A stretch of DNA of 64,000 nucleotides from Alteriqipengyuania halimionae. GTDB taxonomy: Bacteria; Pseudomonadota; Alphaproteobacteria; Sphingomonadales; Sphingomonadaceae. Below the pieces are notes generated by a model. It saw only the letters and a program-made list of their open reading frames with translations. It did no database searches and was not told the DNA's origin. Below, in pieces: positions 18,748 through 26,806 of the stretch. Position 1 is the stretch's first letter. Each line of letters opens with the position of its first letter. A program made the translations under genes and the position numbers. The stretch covers positions 2,515,001-2,579,000 of the forward strand of contig NZ_WTYR01000001.1 in assembly GCF_009827575.1 (NCBI RefSeq). The letters are read 5' to 3'.

Positions 18748-18945
18748 GTCGCCTGAGTCTTTGTTTTAGTCCCTCAGACGCCGGGCGGCGGACATCCGTC
18801 CGCCTTGGCTTCGCCGCATAAGCGGCGGCGTGCGGTCGCACGCGTGCACGCTACCGCGTGCAAGTTTAGGACGGATATCGCGATGGAGCGCCCAGCGGAT
18901 ACGACCAAGGCGGTCGCCTGAGCGCGACTAGCGCGAAGCGAAACC
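18748..18945. repeat. Hairpin-rich intergenic repeat-like element
   Basis: The 251-base gap between the CorC-like and DUF3035 genes (convergent) is full of inverted repeats. Four perfect hairpins stand almost end to end: GGCGGAC/GTCCGCC (18787-18804), CGCCGC/GCGGCG (18812-18827), GCGTGCG/CGCACGC (18828-18843) and TGCACGC/GCGTGCA (18845-18862). A 10-base direct repeat GTCGCCTGAG occurs at 18748-18757 and 18913-18922, and CTCAG-type ends lie near both sides. There is no T run, so simple termination does not explain it. It has the look of a dispersed palindromic unit; the copy number elsewhere is unknown. Confidence 0.6.
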
Positions 18946-19353
18946 TCAGGAAGGAATAACCGCCCGGGCCACGACGCCTTCGCTCTCGGGCGCGGCGACG
19001 ATGTCGCGGGTGATGGCACCCTTGTCGACGGTGTTGGTCTGCGGATCGCCGACTTGCGAGCGGATGCCCGCTTCGGCGGCACCGGCGCGATCGAGCGCGC
19101 TGGTTTCGACGCCGCTGCGCTGGGCGGGGCCACCGAACAGGGCCTCGAGCGCCTGCTGTGCGGCGCTGCCATCGGCGGGGCGCGGGGCGCCTTCGGCCGG
19201 GGGCACGAGGTTGAAATCGGGCGGGATCACCAGCGGCGCCTGGCGCTGCACGGCGAATTCATCGGGCCGTTCGCGGTTGAACACGCCGGTCGATCCGCAC
19301 GCGGCAAGCATGGCTGCGAGGCCGGCGACAGTGGCGATTTTGGCGAGATTCAT
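18946..19353 (-). CDS. DUF3035 domain lipoprotein
   Basis: A 135-residue lipoprotein of unknown function that follows lspA in many alphaproteobacteria. The signal peptide MNLAKIATVAGLAAMLAAC has a good lipobox (LAAC, Cys at residue 19). The mature part begins with a polar segment containing the family's RPDEFAVQRQAPLVIPPDFN (hydrophobic core APLVIPPDF) and PPAEGAPRP. It is otherwise alanine- and glutamate-rich with no enzymatic motif. Its ATG overlaps the lspA stop by four bases. This is apt: the preceding gene encodes the signal peptidase that would process it. The C-terminus is the last coding DNA before the hairpin-rich repeat and may be partly shaped by it. Confidence 0.85.
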   Translation of the reverse strand: MNLAKIATVAGLAAMLAACGSTGVFNRERPDEFAVQRQAPLVIPPDFNLVPPAEGAPRPADGSAAQQALEALFGGPAQRSGVETSALDRAGAAEAGIRSQVGDPQTNTVDKGAITRDIVAAPESEGVVARAVIPS

Positions 19354-19919
19354 GCAGTCTTCTCCGGGGCGCTTTCGCCCGTATCGTCCTTCGCATCGAG
19401 CAGCGAAGGGTCTTTCATGGGGTCCTTGTCGCTGAAGAAGAAGCTTCGCGCAAGGATGATGATGACGCCGAAAGTGATCGCGACATCGGCGAGATTGAAG
19501 ATCAGGAAAGGCCGGAAACTGCCAATATGGAGGTCGGCATAATCGACCACATAGCCGTAATTCACCCGGTCGCGGATATTGCCGAGCGCCCCGCCCAGGA
19601 TCAGCGAGAGCGCGGCGATATCCCAGCCGTTCTTCTCGCGCAGCATCCACACGAACACGATCACGGCAATCAGCCCGGTGACCCCGATCAGCATCATCTG
19701 CTGTTCCATGCTGTCGGCGCGGAACAGGCCCAGCGAGACGCCGTAATTCTCGGCCCAGGTCAGGTCGAAAAACGGGAGAACCTCGATCTGCCGCTTCTCG
19801 CGCAGCGCCAGCGGGCCGATCATCGACCATTTCACCAGCTGGTCGAGCACGAAGATGACGATCGCGAGCCCGAGACCCATCCAGCGCCGTTTCCACACCG
19901 CTTGGGACAGCACGCTCAT
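19350..19919 (-). CDS. lspA: Lipoprotein signal peptidase (signal peptidase II)
   Basis: Inner-membrane aspartic protease that cleaves prolipoprotein signal peptides after diacylglyceryl transfer. The 189-residue protein has four predicted membrane helices, near residues 14-34, 73-92, 99-118 and 139-160. The catalytic aspartates are D126 in the GNIRDRVNYGYVVDYADLH box and D145 in FNLADVAI. The early motif ENYGVSLGLF is also present, where the family usually has NxGxAFS. A charged C-terminal tail of about 25 residues extends past the last helix. It overlaps ileS upstream (four bases) and the DUF3035 gene downstream, in the widespread ileS-lspA arrangement. Confidence 0.96.
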   Translation of the reverse strand: MSVLSQAVWKRRWMGLGLAIVIFVLDQLVKWSMIGPLALREKRQIEVLPFFDLTWAENYGVSLGLFRADSMEQQMMLIGVTGLIAVIVFVWMLREKNGWDIAALSLILGGALGNIRDRVNYGYVVDYADLHIGSFRPFLIFNLADVAITFGVIIILARSFFFSDKDPMKDPSLLDAKDDTGESAPEKTA

Positions 19920-22900
19920 GCCGGGTCATCCAGCTTGGCGACGACGCTTTCGCAGCGATCGCACAGATCGCCGTCCTCGGCCACTTCGGGCAGGAGCCGC
20001 CAGCAGCGGCCGCATTTGTGGTCGTCGGTCCGGGTCACCTTGATCTCCTGCCCGCGTTTCACTGACGCGGTGATGAACAATTCGGCGAGGTCCTCGTCCG
20101 AGAACCCTGCGGGCACCGCATCGGCGGGCACCACGACATCGGCTTCGAGGCTGGACCGGATCGTCTTTTCGCGCCGCAGCGGTTCGATCGCTTCGTTCAC
20201 GTCCTCGCGCAGCTCGCGCAATGCGTCCCACCCCTTGGCGAGATCGTCATCGTGCCATTCGTCGGGCATCGCCTGCCATTCCTGCAGATGGATGCTCGCG
20301 GCCTCGGGATAGCGCGTGCCCCACACTTCCTCGGCGGTGAAGACGAGCACCGGCGCGGCATAGCGCACCAGCGCCTGGAACAGGTGATCGAGCGTGGTGC
20401 GATAGGCGCGGCGCGCGGTCCCTTCGGGATCGTCGCAATAGAGCCGGTCCTTGCGGATATCGAAGAAGAAGGCCGACAGGTCCTCGTTCGCGAATTCGAC
20501 CAGCGCGCGGGTATAGGCGTTGAAATCGAAGGCATCGACCGCGCGGCGCAGCCTGGCATCGAGCCCGGCCAGCAGGTGCAGCACGTAGCGTTCGAGCTCG
20601 GGCATCTGCGCCGGATCGACCGCTTCGCGTTCCGCATCGTAGCCATTGAGCGCGCCGAGGAGATAGCGGAACGTGTTGCGCAGGCGGCGATACTGGTCGC
20701 CCACGCCCTTGAGGATTTCGTCGCCGATTCGGTGGTCCTCGGTGTAATCGACCGACAGCGCCCACAGGCGGATAATGTCCGCGCCGTATTGCTCCATCAC
20801 CTTCAGCGGATCGACGGTGTTGCCGAGCGACTTGGACATTTTCATGCCCTTGTTGTCCATCGTGAAGCCGTGGGTCAGCACCGCCTCGTAGGGCGCGCGG
20901 CCGCGGGTGCCGCAGCTTTCGAGCAAGGAGGACTGGAACCAGCCGCGATGCTGGTCGGACCCTTCGAGATAGAGATCGGCGGGGCTGCGCAGCTCGGGCC
21001 ATTCGTCCGATTCGAGCACGAAGGCATGGGTGCAGCCACTGTCGAACCACACATCGAGGATGTCGCCGACCATTTCGTAATCGTCGGGGTTGCGATCCGG
21101 GCCGAGGAATTCGGCCGCGCGGCCTTCTTCCCAGGCATCGATCCCGTCGGTGCGGATGGCCGACTGGATGCGCGCATTGACCTCTGCATCGACCAGCAAT
21201 TCGCCAGTTTCGCGATGGACGAACAGCGCGATCGGCACGCCCCAGGCGCGCTGGCGGCTGATCAGCCAGTCGGGCCGGTCAGCCACCATCGATCCGATGC
21301 GGCGGCGGCCCTTTTCGGGCACGAAGCGCACGCGCCCGATCTCGGACATGGCGATCGAGCGCAGCGTGTTCTCCCCCTCTCCTTCAGGTGAGGGGGTCGG
21401 GGGGTGGGGGCTGGCAGGCGATGCTTCGCCCGGCTCCCCCACTCCCTCCGCGACTTCGTCGCTCCTCCCTCTCCCCTGAAGGAGAGAGGGCGTAAGATCA
21501 CCATCCATCCCGATGAACCACTGCGGGGTGCAGCGGTAGATGACCTTGGCCTTGGAGCGCCACGAATGCGGGTAGGAATGCTGGTAATCCGCGCTTGCGG
21601 AAAGCAGCGCGCCGGCCTCGCGCAGGTCCGAACAGATCGGGCCTTCGGGCGAATTGAACGGCTTGTTGATCACGCTGCGGCGACGTTCGTTGCCGTCTTC
21701 GCCCAGATCGTCGGCGCCGAGCCACAACCAGTCGTCGCGATAACGTCCGTCGCCCATGACGGCGAAGACCGGATCGATGCCGTTCGCCTTGCACAGGTCG
21801 AAATCGTCCTCGCCATGATCGGGCGCCATATGGACGATGCCAGTGCCGCTATCGGTGGTGACGAAATCGCCCGCAAGCATGGGGCGCGGCTTGGCGTAGA
21901 ACCCGCCGAGATGGTGCATCGGGTGGCGGACGATGGTGCCGGCTAGGTCTTTGCCTTTGATCGAATGAAGCATACGCTCGAATGGTGCCGAACGTTGTTC
22001 ACCAAGCCATTCGCCCGTAATCTCAAATACAGCATTCTTGGCACCGAGGTCACTTACATCGACGTTGGCAGCCAATGCATTCAATCTAGCCATGAAACTT
22101 GGCACGAGATCTTTTGCGATCAAAACCCGCCTGCCGTCAAAAGCAAGACCTGCTTCGTGCAATCGCTTCTCTGCTTCGTTCACATCGCCGGCGATCTCGC
22201 CACCAGACTTCCCGTCCGTTAACCCACTCAGGTCGACTACGAGCGAGAAAATCGCGTATTCAATCTCCGTCCCATAGGCGAGAGCCTGATTGACCGGGAT
22301 CGTCCAAGGTGTCGTCGTCCAAATCACCGCATGCGCGCCAACCAGTTCTTCGATCGGCGATTCCACGATCTCGAACGCGACGTCGATCTGCGGGCTGTCG
22401 GTCAAATCCTGGTATTCGACCTCGGCATCGGCCAGCGCGGTTTCCTCGACCGGGGACCACATCACCGGCTTGGCACCGCGATAGAGCTGGTTCGTCTCGG
22501 CGAATTTGTGGAGCTCGCGCACGATGTCGGCCTCGGCTTCGGGCCGCATGGTGAGGTAGGGCTTGTCCCACCGTCCGCCGATGCCCAGCCGCTGCAGCTG
22601 CTCGCGCTGTACGTCGACCCAGTGCTGCGCGTATTCGCGGCATTCCTGCCGGAACTCGGCCGCGGGGACTTCCTTCTTGTCCTTCTTCTTCTTGCGGTAC
22701 TTTTCCTCGACCTTCCATTCGATCGGCAGGCCGTGACAATCCCAACCGGGCACATAGGGCGCGTCCTTGCCCAGCAGCGACTGGGTGCGCACCACCGTGT
22801 CCTTGAGCACATGGTTCAGCGCATGGCCGATATGCATGTCGCCATTGGCATAAGGCGGGCCGTCATGGAGGATGAACTTCTCGCGGCCCGCGCGGGCTTC

Positions 22901-23035
22901 GCGCAAGCGTTCGTAAATCCCGATCTCTTCCCAACGCGCCAGAATGCCCGGCTCCTTCTGCGGAAGGCCGGCTTTCATCGGGAAATCGGTCTTCGGCAGG
23001 AAAACCGTATCTTTGTAATCGCGCTTTTCGGACAT
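19916..23035 (-). CDS. ileS: Isoleucyl-tRNA synthetase with in-frame repeat insertion
   Basis: Class I aminoacyl-tRNA synthetase that charges tRNA-Ile and edits valine. The 1039-residue protein has the HIGH motif in PPYANGDMHIGHALNHVLKD, a CP1 editing domain (GTGIVHMAPDHGEDDFDL), the KMSKS motif (KGMKMSKSLGNTVDP), an anticodon-binding domain, and a C-terminal zinc finger (KCGRCWRLLPE with LCDRCESVV). It is about 40 residues longer than expected because residues about 515-554 (DNA 21373-21490) are translated from a REPIN-like inverted hairpin pair. The peptide is low-complexity, with HPPTPSPEGEGE. Residues about 258-338 have much lower GC than the rest. Both lie outside the HIGH and KMSKS motifs, and the frame is intact, so the enzyme is presumably functional. 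Overlaps lspA by four bases. Confidence 0.96.
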   Translation of the reverse strand: MSEKRDYKDTVFLPKTDFPMKAGLPQKEPGILARWEEIGIYERLREARAGREKFILHDGPPYANGDMHIGHALNHVLKDTVVRTQSLLGKDAPYVPGWDCHGLPIEWKVEEKYRKKKKDKKEVPAAEFRQECREYAQHWVDVQREQLQRLGIGGRWDKPYLTMRPEAEADIVRELHKFAETNQLYRGAKPVMWSPVEETALADAEVEYQDLTDSPQIDVAFEIVESPIEELVGAHAVIWTTTPWTIPVNQALAYGTEIEYAIFSLVVDLSGLTDGKSGGEIAGDVNEAEKRLHEAGLAFDGRRVLIAKDLVPSFMARLNALAANVDVSDLGAKNAVFEITGEWLGEQRSAPFERMLHSIKGKDLAGTIVRHPMHHLGGFYAKPRPMLAGDFVTTDSGTGIVHMAPDHGEDDFDLCKANGIDPVFAVMGDGRYRDDWLWLGADDLGEDGNERRRSVINKPFNSPEGPICSDLREAGALLSASADYQHSYPHSWRSKAKVIYRCTPQWFIGMDGDLTPSLLQGRGRSDEVAEGVGEPGEASPASPHPPTPSPEGEGENTLRSIAMSEIGRVRFVPEKGRRRIGSMVADRPDWLISRQRAWGVPIALFVHRETGELLVDAEVNARIQSAIRTDGIDAWEEGRAAEFLGPDRNPDDYEMVGDILDVWFDSGCTHAFVLESDEWPELRSPADLYLEGSDQHRGWFQSSLLESCGTRGRAPYEAVLTHGFTMDNKGMKMSKSLGNTVDPLKVMEQYGADIIRLWALSVDYTEDHRIGDEILKGVGDQYRRLRNTFRYLLGALNGYDAEREAVDPAQMPELERYVLHLLAGLDARLRRAVDAFDFNAYTRALVEFANEDLSAFFFDIRKDRLYCDDPEGTARRAYRTTLDHLFQALVRYAAPVLVFTAEEVWGTRYPEAASIHLQEWQAMPDEWHDDDLAKGWDALRELREDVNEAIEPLRREKTIRSSLEADVVVPADAVPAGFSDEDLAELFITASVKRGQEIKVTRTDDHKCGRCWRLLPEVAEDGDLCDRCESVVAKLDDPA
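21373..21490. repeat. REPIN-like inverted hairpin doublet inside ileS
   Basis: Left hairpin 21373-21396: arms CCCCCTC and GAGGGGG with nested CCT/AGG. Right hairpin 21467-21490: arms CCCTCTC and GAGAGGG, again with nested CCT/AGG. The core CTCTCCTTCAGG in the left copy recurs exactly, in reverse complement, in the right copy, so the pair are inverted copies separated by 70 bases. This is the layout of REPIN elements mobilised by RAYT transposases. No RAYT gene is in the window. The element is read through in frame. Confidence 0.72.
22021..22260 (-). other. Low-GC segment within ileS
   Basis: By hand count these 240 bases are about 52% GC (29, 29, 34 and 32 G+C in successive 60-base rows), while surrounding coding sequence is visibly in the mid-60s. 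It encodes residues about 258-338 at the start of the editing domain (YAIFSLVVDLSG to AVFEITGEW). Codon choice shifts towards A/T-ending codons. This could be a recombined patch from another donor or a lineage-specific insertion. Confidence 0.55.
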
Positions 23036-23075
23036 GCCTGCGCCGTTAGAACAAAGCGGCGCGCGGATAAAGCAA

Positions 23076-24134
23076 TCAGTCGCGCGCTTTTCGTCGGCGA
23101 TCGAGCACCTCTGTCATCCGGTCGCGTTCTTCATTGCCCCAGCGATTGAGGCTGGGCCGCAGCGCCGGACCGAGGATGTAGAGATCGTCGACCAGGATGT
23201 AGCCGTTGAAGCTGTTCGGAATGTCGTGAAACTGTTCGGGCAGGTCGAGCCCGTAGGTCACGTGTTCGCCATCGTAAGGTCCCACCACCACGATCTTCGC
23301 GCCGACCTCTTCCATCCGCGAGATGGTGCGGTTGGGCCAGCCGGCGAACATCCACTGGCGGTTGATCGGCACCAGCAGCGTGCCGTTCTCGCACGCCTCG
23401 GGCACCAGGGTGAGCCAGCCGGTTTTCATGTATTCGGAGGTGCAAGCGCGTGCTCGGTCGAGATCGAGCACCCAAGCGTCTGGAAACAGCTCGATCAAGC
23501 GCTTGATTGACATGCCTTCGCCGACGAATGCGTGCTCGTTCTCGCGCACGGCGCGCGGCGCGGCCTTCAGTTTTTCCGCCAGCAGATCGGCGTCGGCAGG
23601 GTCGTCGCTCAGGAGGTGAAACAGGTATTGCGGCTGCCGCGCCTGGTCCAAAGTCTCATCGAGCGTCGGCAGTTTCCCGACGCCTTTTCCGCGCAATGGA
23701 TGCGCGCCGTCTTCGGTGACGTAACCCCATGCGATATCGAGCTTTTTCAGGTCCTCGACGCTCGTTTCGCTGACCTTGCCGTCCTTGCCGGTGCGGCATT
23801 TCAGGTCATCGTCATGGAACAGCACGAGATCGCCATCGCCGGTCGGCAAGACGTTGATTTCGACGAGATTCGCCCCCGTATAGCTCGCCTTCTGCGCGGA
23901 TTTCGGGGTGTCTTCGAAGAAGTCGTGATACGGCTCCTCGATCCGCGCGGCGAGGCACTCTTCATCCCCGGTCGCGCCATGCTGCAACAGCGGTTGGCCG
24001 AGCGCGCGATGGGCGATCAGCTTGGGCATGCCGCGCGGCGTCGGCGCGATCCAGCTCGCATGCACGAACGTCGCCACGAGAAAGATCGCCGCGAGCACGA
24101 ACAGGATTCGTTTTGGCCACACGCCTAGTTTCAT
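23076..24134 (-). CDS. Glycerophosphodiester phosphodiesterase-family protein, membrane-anchored
   Basis: A 352-residue protein of the GDPD/PLC-like phosphodiesterase TIM-barrel superfamily. An N-terminal hydrophobic segment at about residues 8-28 should act as an uncleaved anchor or signal peptide and place it in the periplasm. The catalytic landmarks are LIAHRALGQ (first His), LVEINVLPTGDGDLVLFHDD (Glu, Asp and second His), and PYDGEHVTYGLD later. The sequence lacks some of the canonical spacing (an insertion DEECLAARIEEPYHDFFED follows the first motif), so it is a divergent member and its substrate is uncertain. It lies 22 bases downstream of ribF and 40 bases upstream of ileS, within the long minus-strand run. 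Confidence 0.78.
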   Translation of the reverse strand: MKLGVWPKRILFVLAAIFLVATFVHASWIAPTPRGMPKLIAHRALGQPLLQHGATGDEECLAARIEEPYHDFFEDTPKSAQKASYTGANLVEINVLPTGDGDLVLFHDDDLKCRTGKDGKVSETSVEDLKKLDIAWGYVTEDGAHPLRGKGVGKLPTLDETLDQARQPQYLFHLLSDDPADADLLAEKLKAAPRAVRENEHAFVGEGMSIKRLIELFPDAWVLDLDRARACTSEYMKTGWLTLVPEACENGTLLVPINRQWMFAGWPNRTISRMEEVGAKIVVVGPYDGEHVTYGLDLPEQFHDIPNSFNGYILVDDLYILGPALRPSLNRWGNEERDRMTEVLDRRRKARD

Positions 24135-24156
24135 GTCATCCCCCTCAAAGCCTTGA

Positions 24157-25077
24157 TCAGCCGAGCAATTCCCGCGCGCGGTCGCAGTCCCGCTCCATCT
24201 GGTCGGTCAGCGCATCGAGCGAATCGAAAGTCGCTTCGGGCCGCAGGAAATGGTGCAGCGCGACTTCGATCTCCTGCCCGTAGAGATCGCCCGAGAAATC
24301 GAAGAAATAGGGCTCGAGCAGCTCTTCCTCGGCCCCGAATTGCGGGCGCATACCGATATTGGCGGCGCCTTTGAGGATGCGTCCATCGGGCAGACGTCCG
24401 GTCACCGCGTAGATCCCGAAGCGGGGGCGCAGATAATGCCCCAGCGCTAGATTGGCGGTGGGATAGCCGAGCTCGCGGCCACGCTTTTCGCCATGGATCA
24501 CCTCGCCGCGAATCGCGAAGGGCCGGGTCAGCAGCCGCGTCGCGGTGGCGCAATCGCCTGCTTTGAGGGCCTCGCGAATGCGGCTCGAGGAGACGACCTC
24601 GTCGCCCTCGGACACCGGCCCGATCTGTCGTGTTTCCATGCCCCGTTCGGCACCCAGTTCGCGCAAGACCTCGACATTGCCGCTGCGTCCCTTGCCGAAG
24701 GAGAAGTCTTCGCCGGTCACCACGCCTGCCGCGCCGAGCCGTTTGGCCAGCAGGTCGACGAAGCCTTCGGCGCTGGTCTGCGCGAGTTCGTCACCGAAAT
24801 CGAACACCAGCATCGCATCGGCCCCGGCATCGGCGAACAATTCCTGCCGCTGGTCGAGCGTGGTGAGCCGAAACGGCGGCGCACCGGGCCTGAAATGGCG
24901 CACCGGATGCGGATCGAACGTCGCGACGATCGCGGGGCGTCCCTCGCCATTCGCCCAGGCGATCGCTTCTCCGGCGACGCGGCGGTGGCCGATGTGAAAC
25001 CCGTCGAAATTGCCGAGCGCAATCACCGCGCCGCGCAAATGCTCGGGGATCGAATCGCGATGGTGGAGGCGGATCAT
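24157..25077 (-). CDS. ribF: Bifunctional riboflavin kinase/FAD synthetase
   Basis: Makes FMN and then FAD from riboflavin. The 306-residue protein has an N-terminal nucleotidyltransferase domain: GNFDGFHIGHRRVAGEA with the HIGH-like HIGH, then the FDPHPVRHF and VTGEDFSFGKGRSGN motifs. The C-terminal riboflavin kinase domain has HGEKRGRELGYPTANL (PTAN) and GAANIGMRPQFG, then EVALHHFLRPEATFDSLDAL. The order and length are standard. It overlaps the M19 dipeptidase by four bases (ATGA). The product supplies FAD for EtfAB and FMN for PdxH, both encoded in this window, though that is not evidence of co-regulation. Confidence 0.96.
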   Translation of the reverse strand: MIRLHHRDSIPEHLRGAVIALGNFDGFHIGHRRVAGEAIAWANGEGRPAIVATFDPHPVRHFRPGAPPFRLTTLDQRQELFADAGADAMLVFDFGDELAQTSAEGFVDLLAKRLGAAGVVTGEDFSFGKGRSGNVEVLRELGAERGMETRQIGPVSEGDEVVSSSRIREALKAGDCATATRLLTRPFAIRGEVIHGEKRGRELGYPTANLALGHYLRPRFGIYAVTGRLPDGRILKGAANIGMRPQFGAEEELLEPYFFDFSGDLYGQEIEVALHHFLRPEATFDSLDALTDQMERDCDRARELLG

Positions 25078-26288
25078 GCGGCAGGCTCTTCGCGGCTAGG
25101 CGCGGGCGATTCGGAGAGCGGCGCCAGCCCGGCGGTCAAAACCCGGATCGCATTGCCACCCATCACCGCGCGGATTTCGTCCTCGCTGAAGCCTTCGTCG
25201 AGCAGCGCCTGCGTCACCTGCACCAGTTGCGATGTATCGAACCGCACCGTGGTCGCACCATCGTAATCGCTGCCGAGCGCGACATGTTCGATGCCGACGA
25301 GGTCGCGAATATGCTTCATCGCCTTAGCCACCGCGCGCGGCGAGGTGTCGCACACCGCGCCTTCCCAATAGCCGACGCCAACGATCCCGCCCGTTTTCGC
25401 CACGCCGCGGATTTCCTCATCCGAGAGGTTGCGATTGACCGGGCAGGTTGCCTGAACGCCGCCATGGCTCGAAACCACCGGGCGCCGCGCCATGGCGATG
25501 ATGTCGGCCACGCACGCATGGCTGCAATGCGCGATATCGACCACCATGCCGAGATCCTCCATCCGCCCGATGACCTGCTTGCCCATTGGCGTGAGGCCCC
25601 CGCGCTCCAGCCCGTGCATCGAACCGGCAAGTGCGTTGTCAAAGAAATGCACGAGGCCCGCCATGCGGAAGCCTGCGGCGTAGAGCTGGTCGAGATTGGC
25701 CGGATCGCCTTCGAGATTGTGCAATCCCTCGATGCTCAGCAGGGCGCCTAGGCCGTTGCCCTTGATCCTTCTTCTGCCCAGTAGCCCGTCGATGTCGCTG
25801 CGGCTTTCGATCGGGACGATGCCGTTGCCCGATCGGGCGATCGCGGCGTCGAGCTTCTTCGCGTGATAGAGCGAGCGTTCGAGCAGCGAGAACCACGTGC
25901 GCACCGGCTGCATCTGCCCGATCACGAGCGGCGTGATGTTGTCGGTATCCGAATCGTTGCCGTCGTAATTCTGGCCGCGCGGGGTCTTGGTGACGCTGGA
26001 AAACACCTGCAGCGCGACATTGCCTTCCTCCAGTCGAGGAAGGTCCATGTGGCCGCGACCGGAGCGCTCCGAGAGATCGCGATCCCACATCAGCGTATCG
26101 GAATGCAGATCGACGATGGTGAGCGAAGCGTGAAGATCGCGGGCCTCGTCGGAAACCTCGATCAGCGCCTTGCCGTCGATCGTGTTCATCGATTCGTCCG
26201 CCCAGCGGGGCGCAAATGCGAAAAAGACGATCAGCGCTATGGCGACCAGCGCGACGAGCCCGAGGGTGACTTTCTTCAGCATCGTCAA
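25074..26288 (-). CDS. M19 family membrane dipeptidase
   Basis: Zinc metallopeptidase of the renal-dipeptidase (M19) family, 404 residues, hydrolysing dipeptides. An N-terminal hydrophobic segment at about residues 5-26 anchors or exports it, so it acts in the periplasm. The metal ligands are visible: VDLHSDTLMWD (HxD), the bridging Glu in SIEGLHNL, the two later histidines in DIAHCSHACVADI and VVSSHGGVQATCPV, and the conserved GSDYDGAT near the C-terminus. It is translationally coupled on both sides: its start overlaps the folA stop and its end overlaps the ribF start. The physiological substrate is unknown; peptidoglycan or imported dipeptides are plausible. Confidence 0.9.
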   Translation of the reverse strand: MTMLKKVTLGLVALVAIALIVFFAFAPRWADESMNTIDGKALIEVSDEARDLHASLTIVDLHSDTLMWDRDLSERSGRGHMDLPRLEEGNVALQVFSSVTKTPRGQNYDGNDSDTDNITPLVIGQMQPVRTWFSLLERSLYHAKKLDAAIARSGNGIVPIESRSDIDGLLGRRRIKGNGLGALLSIEGLHNLEGDPANLDQLYAAGFRMAGLVHFFDNALAGSMHGLERGGLTPMGKQVIGRMEDLGMVVDIAHCSHACVADIIAMARRPVVSSHGGVQATCPVNRNLSDEEIRGVAKTGGIVGVGYWEGAVCDTSPRAVAKAMKHIRDLVGIEHVALGSDYDGATTVRFDTSQLVQVTQALLDEGFSEDEIRAVMGGNAIRVLTAGLAPLSESPAPSREEPAA

Positions 26289-26806
26289 TCCGCCTTTCGG
26301 GTCAGCGTAACGAATGAAAAGGCGGGACGGTCGTCCCCACCATCACGACGTTCGCGGAAGGTCTCGCTCCAGTCGTCGCCGATCGCCGGAAAATGGGTGT
26401 CGCCCTCGATCTGTGCGTGGACTTCGGTCAATTCGAGCCGCGTCGCGCGGGGGAGGGCGGCAGTGTAAATCTGCCCGCCGCCGATGACCGCGATCTCGGG
26501 CGCGTCGGCGAGAGCGAAGGCATCGTCGAGGCTAGCGGCGATCTCCGCTCCGGCGGCCTGATACGTCGCGTCGCGAGTGAGCACGATATGGCGCCGGCCG
26601 GGCAGCAGGCCTGGCAGCGATTCGAAAGTGCGGCGCCCCATCACCATGGGTTTGCCCATCGTCAGCGCCTTGAAGCGCTTGAGATCGGCCGGGATGTGCC
26701 ACGGCAGCCCGCCATCGAGGCCGATCGTGCCATTCTCGGCAACCGCAGCAACGAGGACGATATCGGGGGAGGATGCGGCGCTAGTGGCGTTCGACACGCG
26801 TGACAT
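26285..26806 (-). CDS. folA: Dihydrofolate reductase
   Basis: NADPH-dependent reduction of dihydrofolate to tetrahydrofolate; target of trimethoprim. The product is about 173 residues: a short N-terminal extension, then VAAVAENGTIGLDGGLPWHI (the substrate-site GxLPWHIPADLKRFK), MGKPMVMGRRTFESLPGLLP, GRRHIVLTRD and the cofactor-loop AVIGGGQIYTAALPRATRLE. The ATG at 26806 overlaps purK by 26 bases; a GTG at 26797 is an alternative that shortens the overlap. The longer frame to 26893 lies entirely in purK. It ends overlapping the dipeptidase start. thyA, a frequent neighbour, is not here. Confidence 0.93.
   Translation of the reverse strand: MSRVSNATSAASSPDIVLVAAVAENGTIGLDGGLPWHIPADLKRFKALTMGKPMVMGRRTFESLPGLLPGRRHIVLTRDATYQAAGAEIAASLDDAFALADAPEIAVIGGGQIYTAALPRATRLELTEVHAQIEGDTHFPAIGDDWSETFRERRDGGDDRPAFSFVTLTRKAD

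Noticed and set aside
17237-18841. Minus-strand ORF (534 codons) opposite the CorC-like gene
   Set aside because: Antisense to a gene with DUF21, CBS and CorC motifs; runs into the hairpin repeat.
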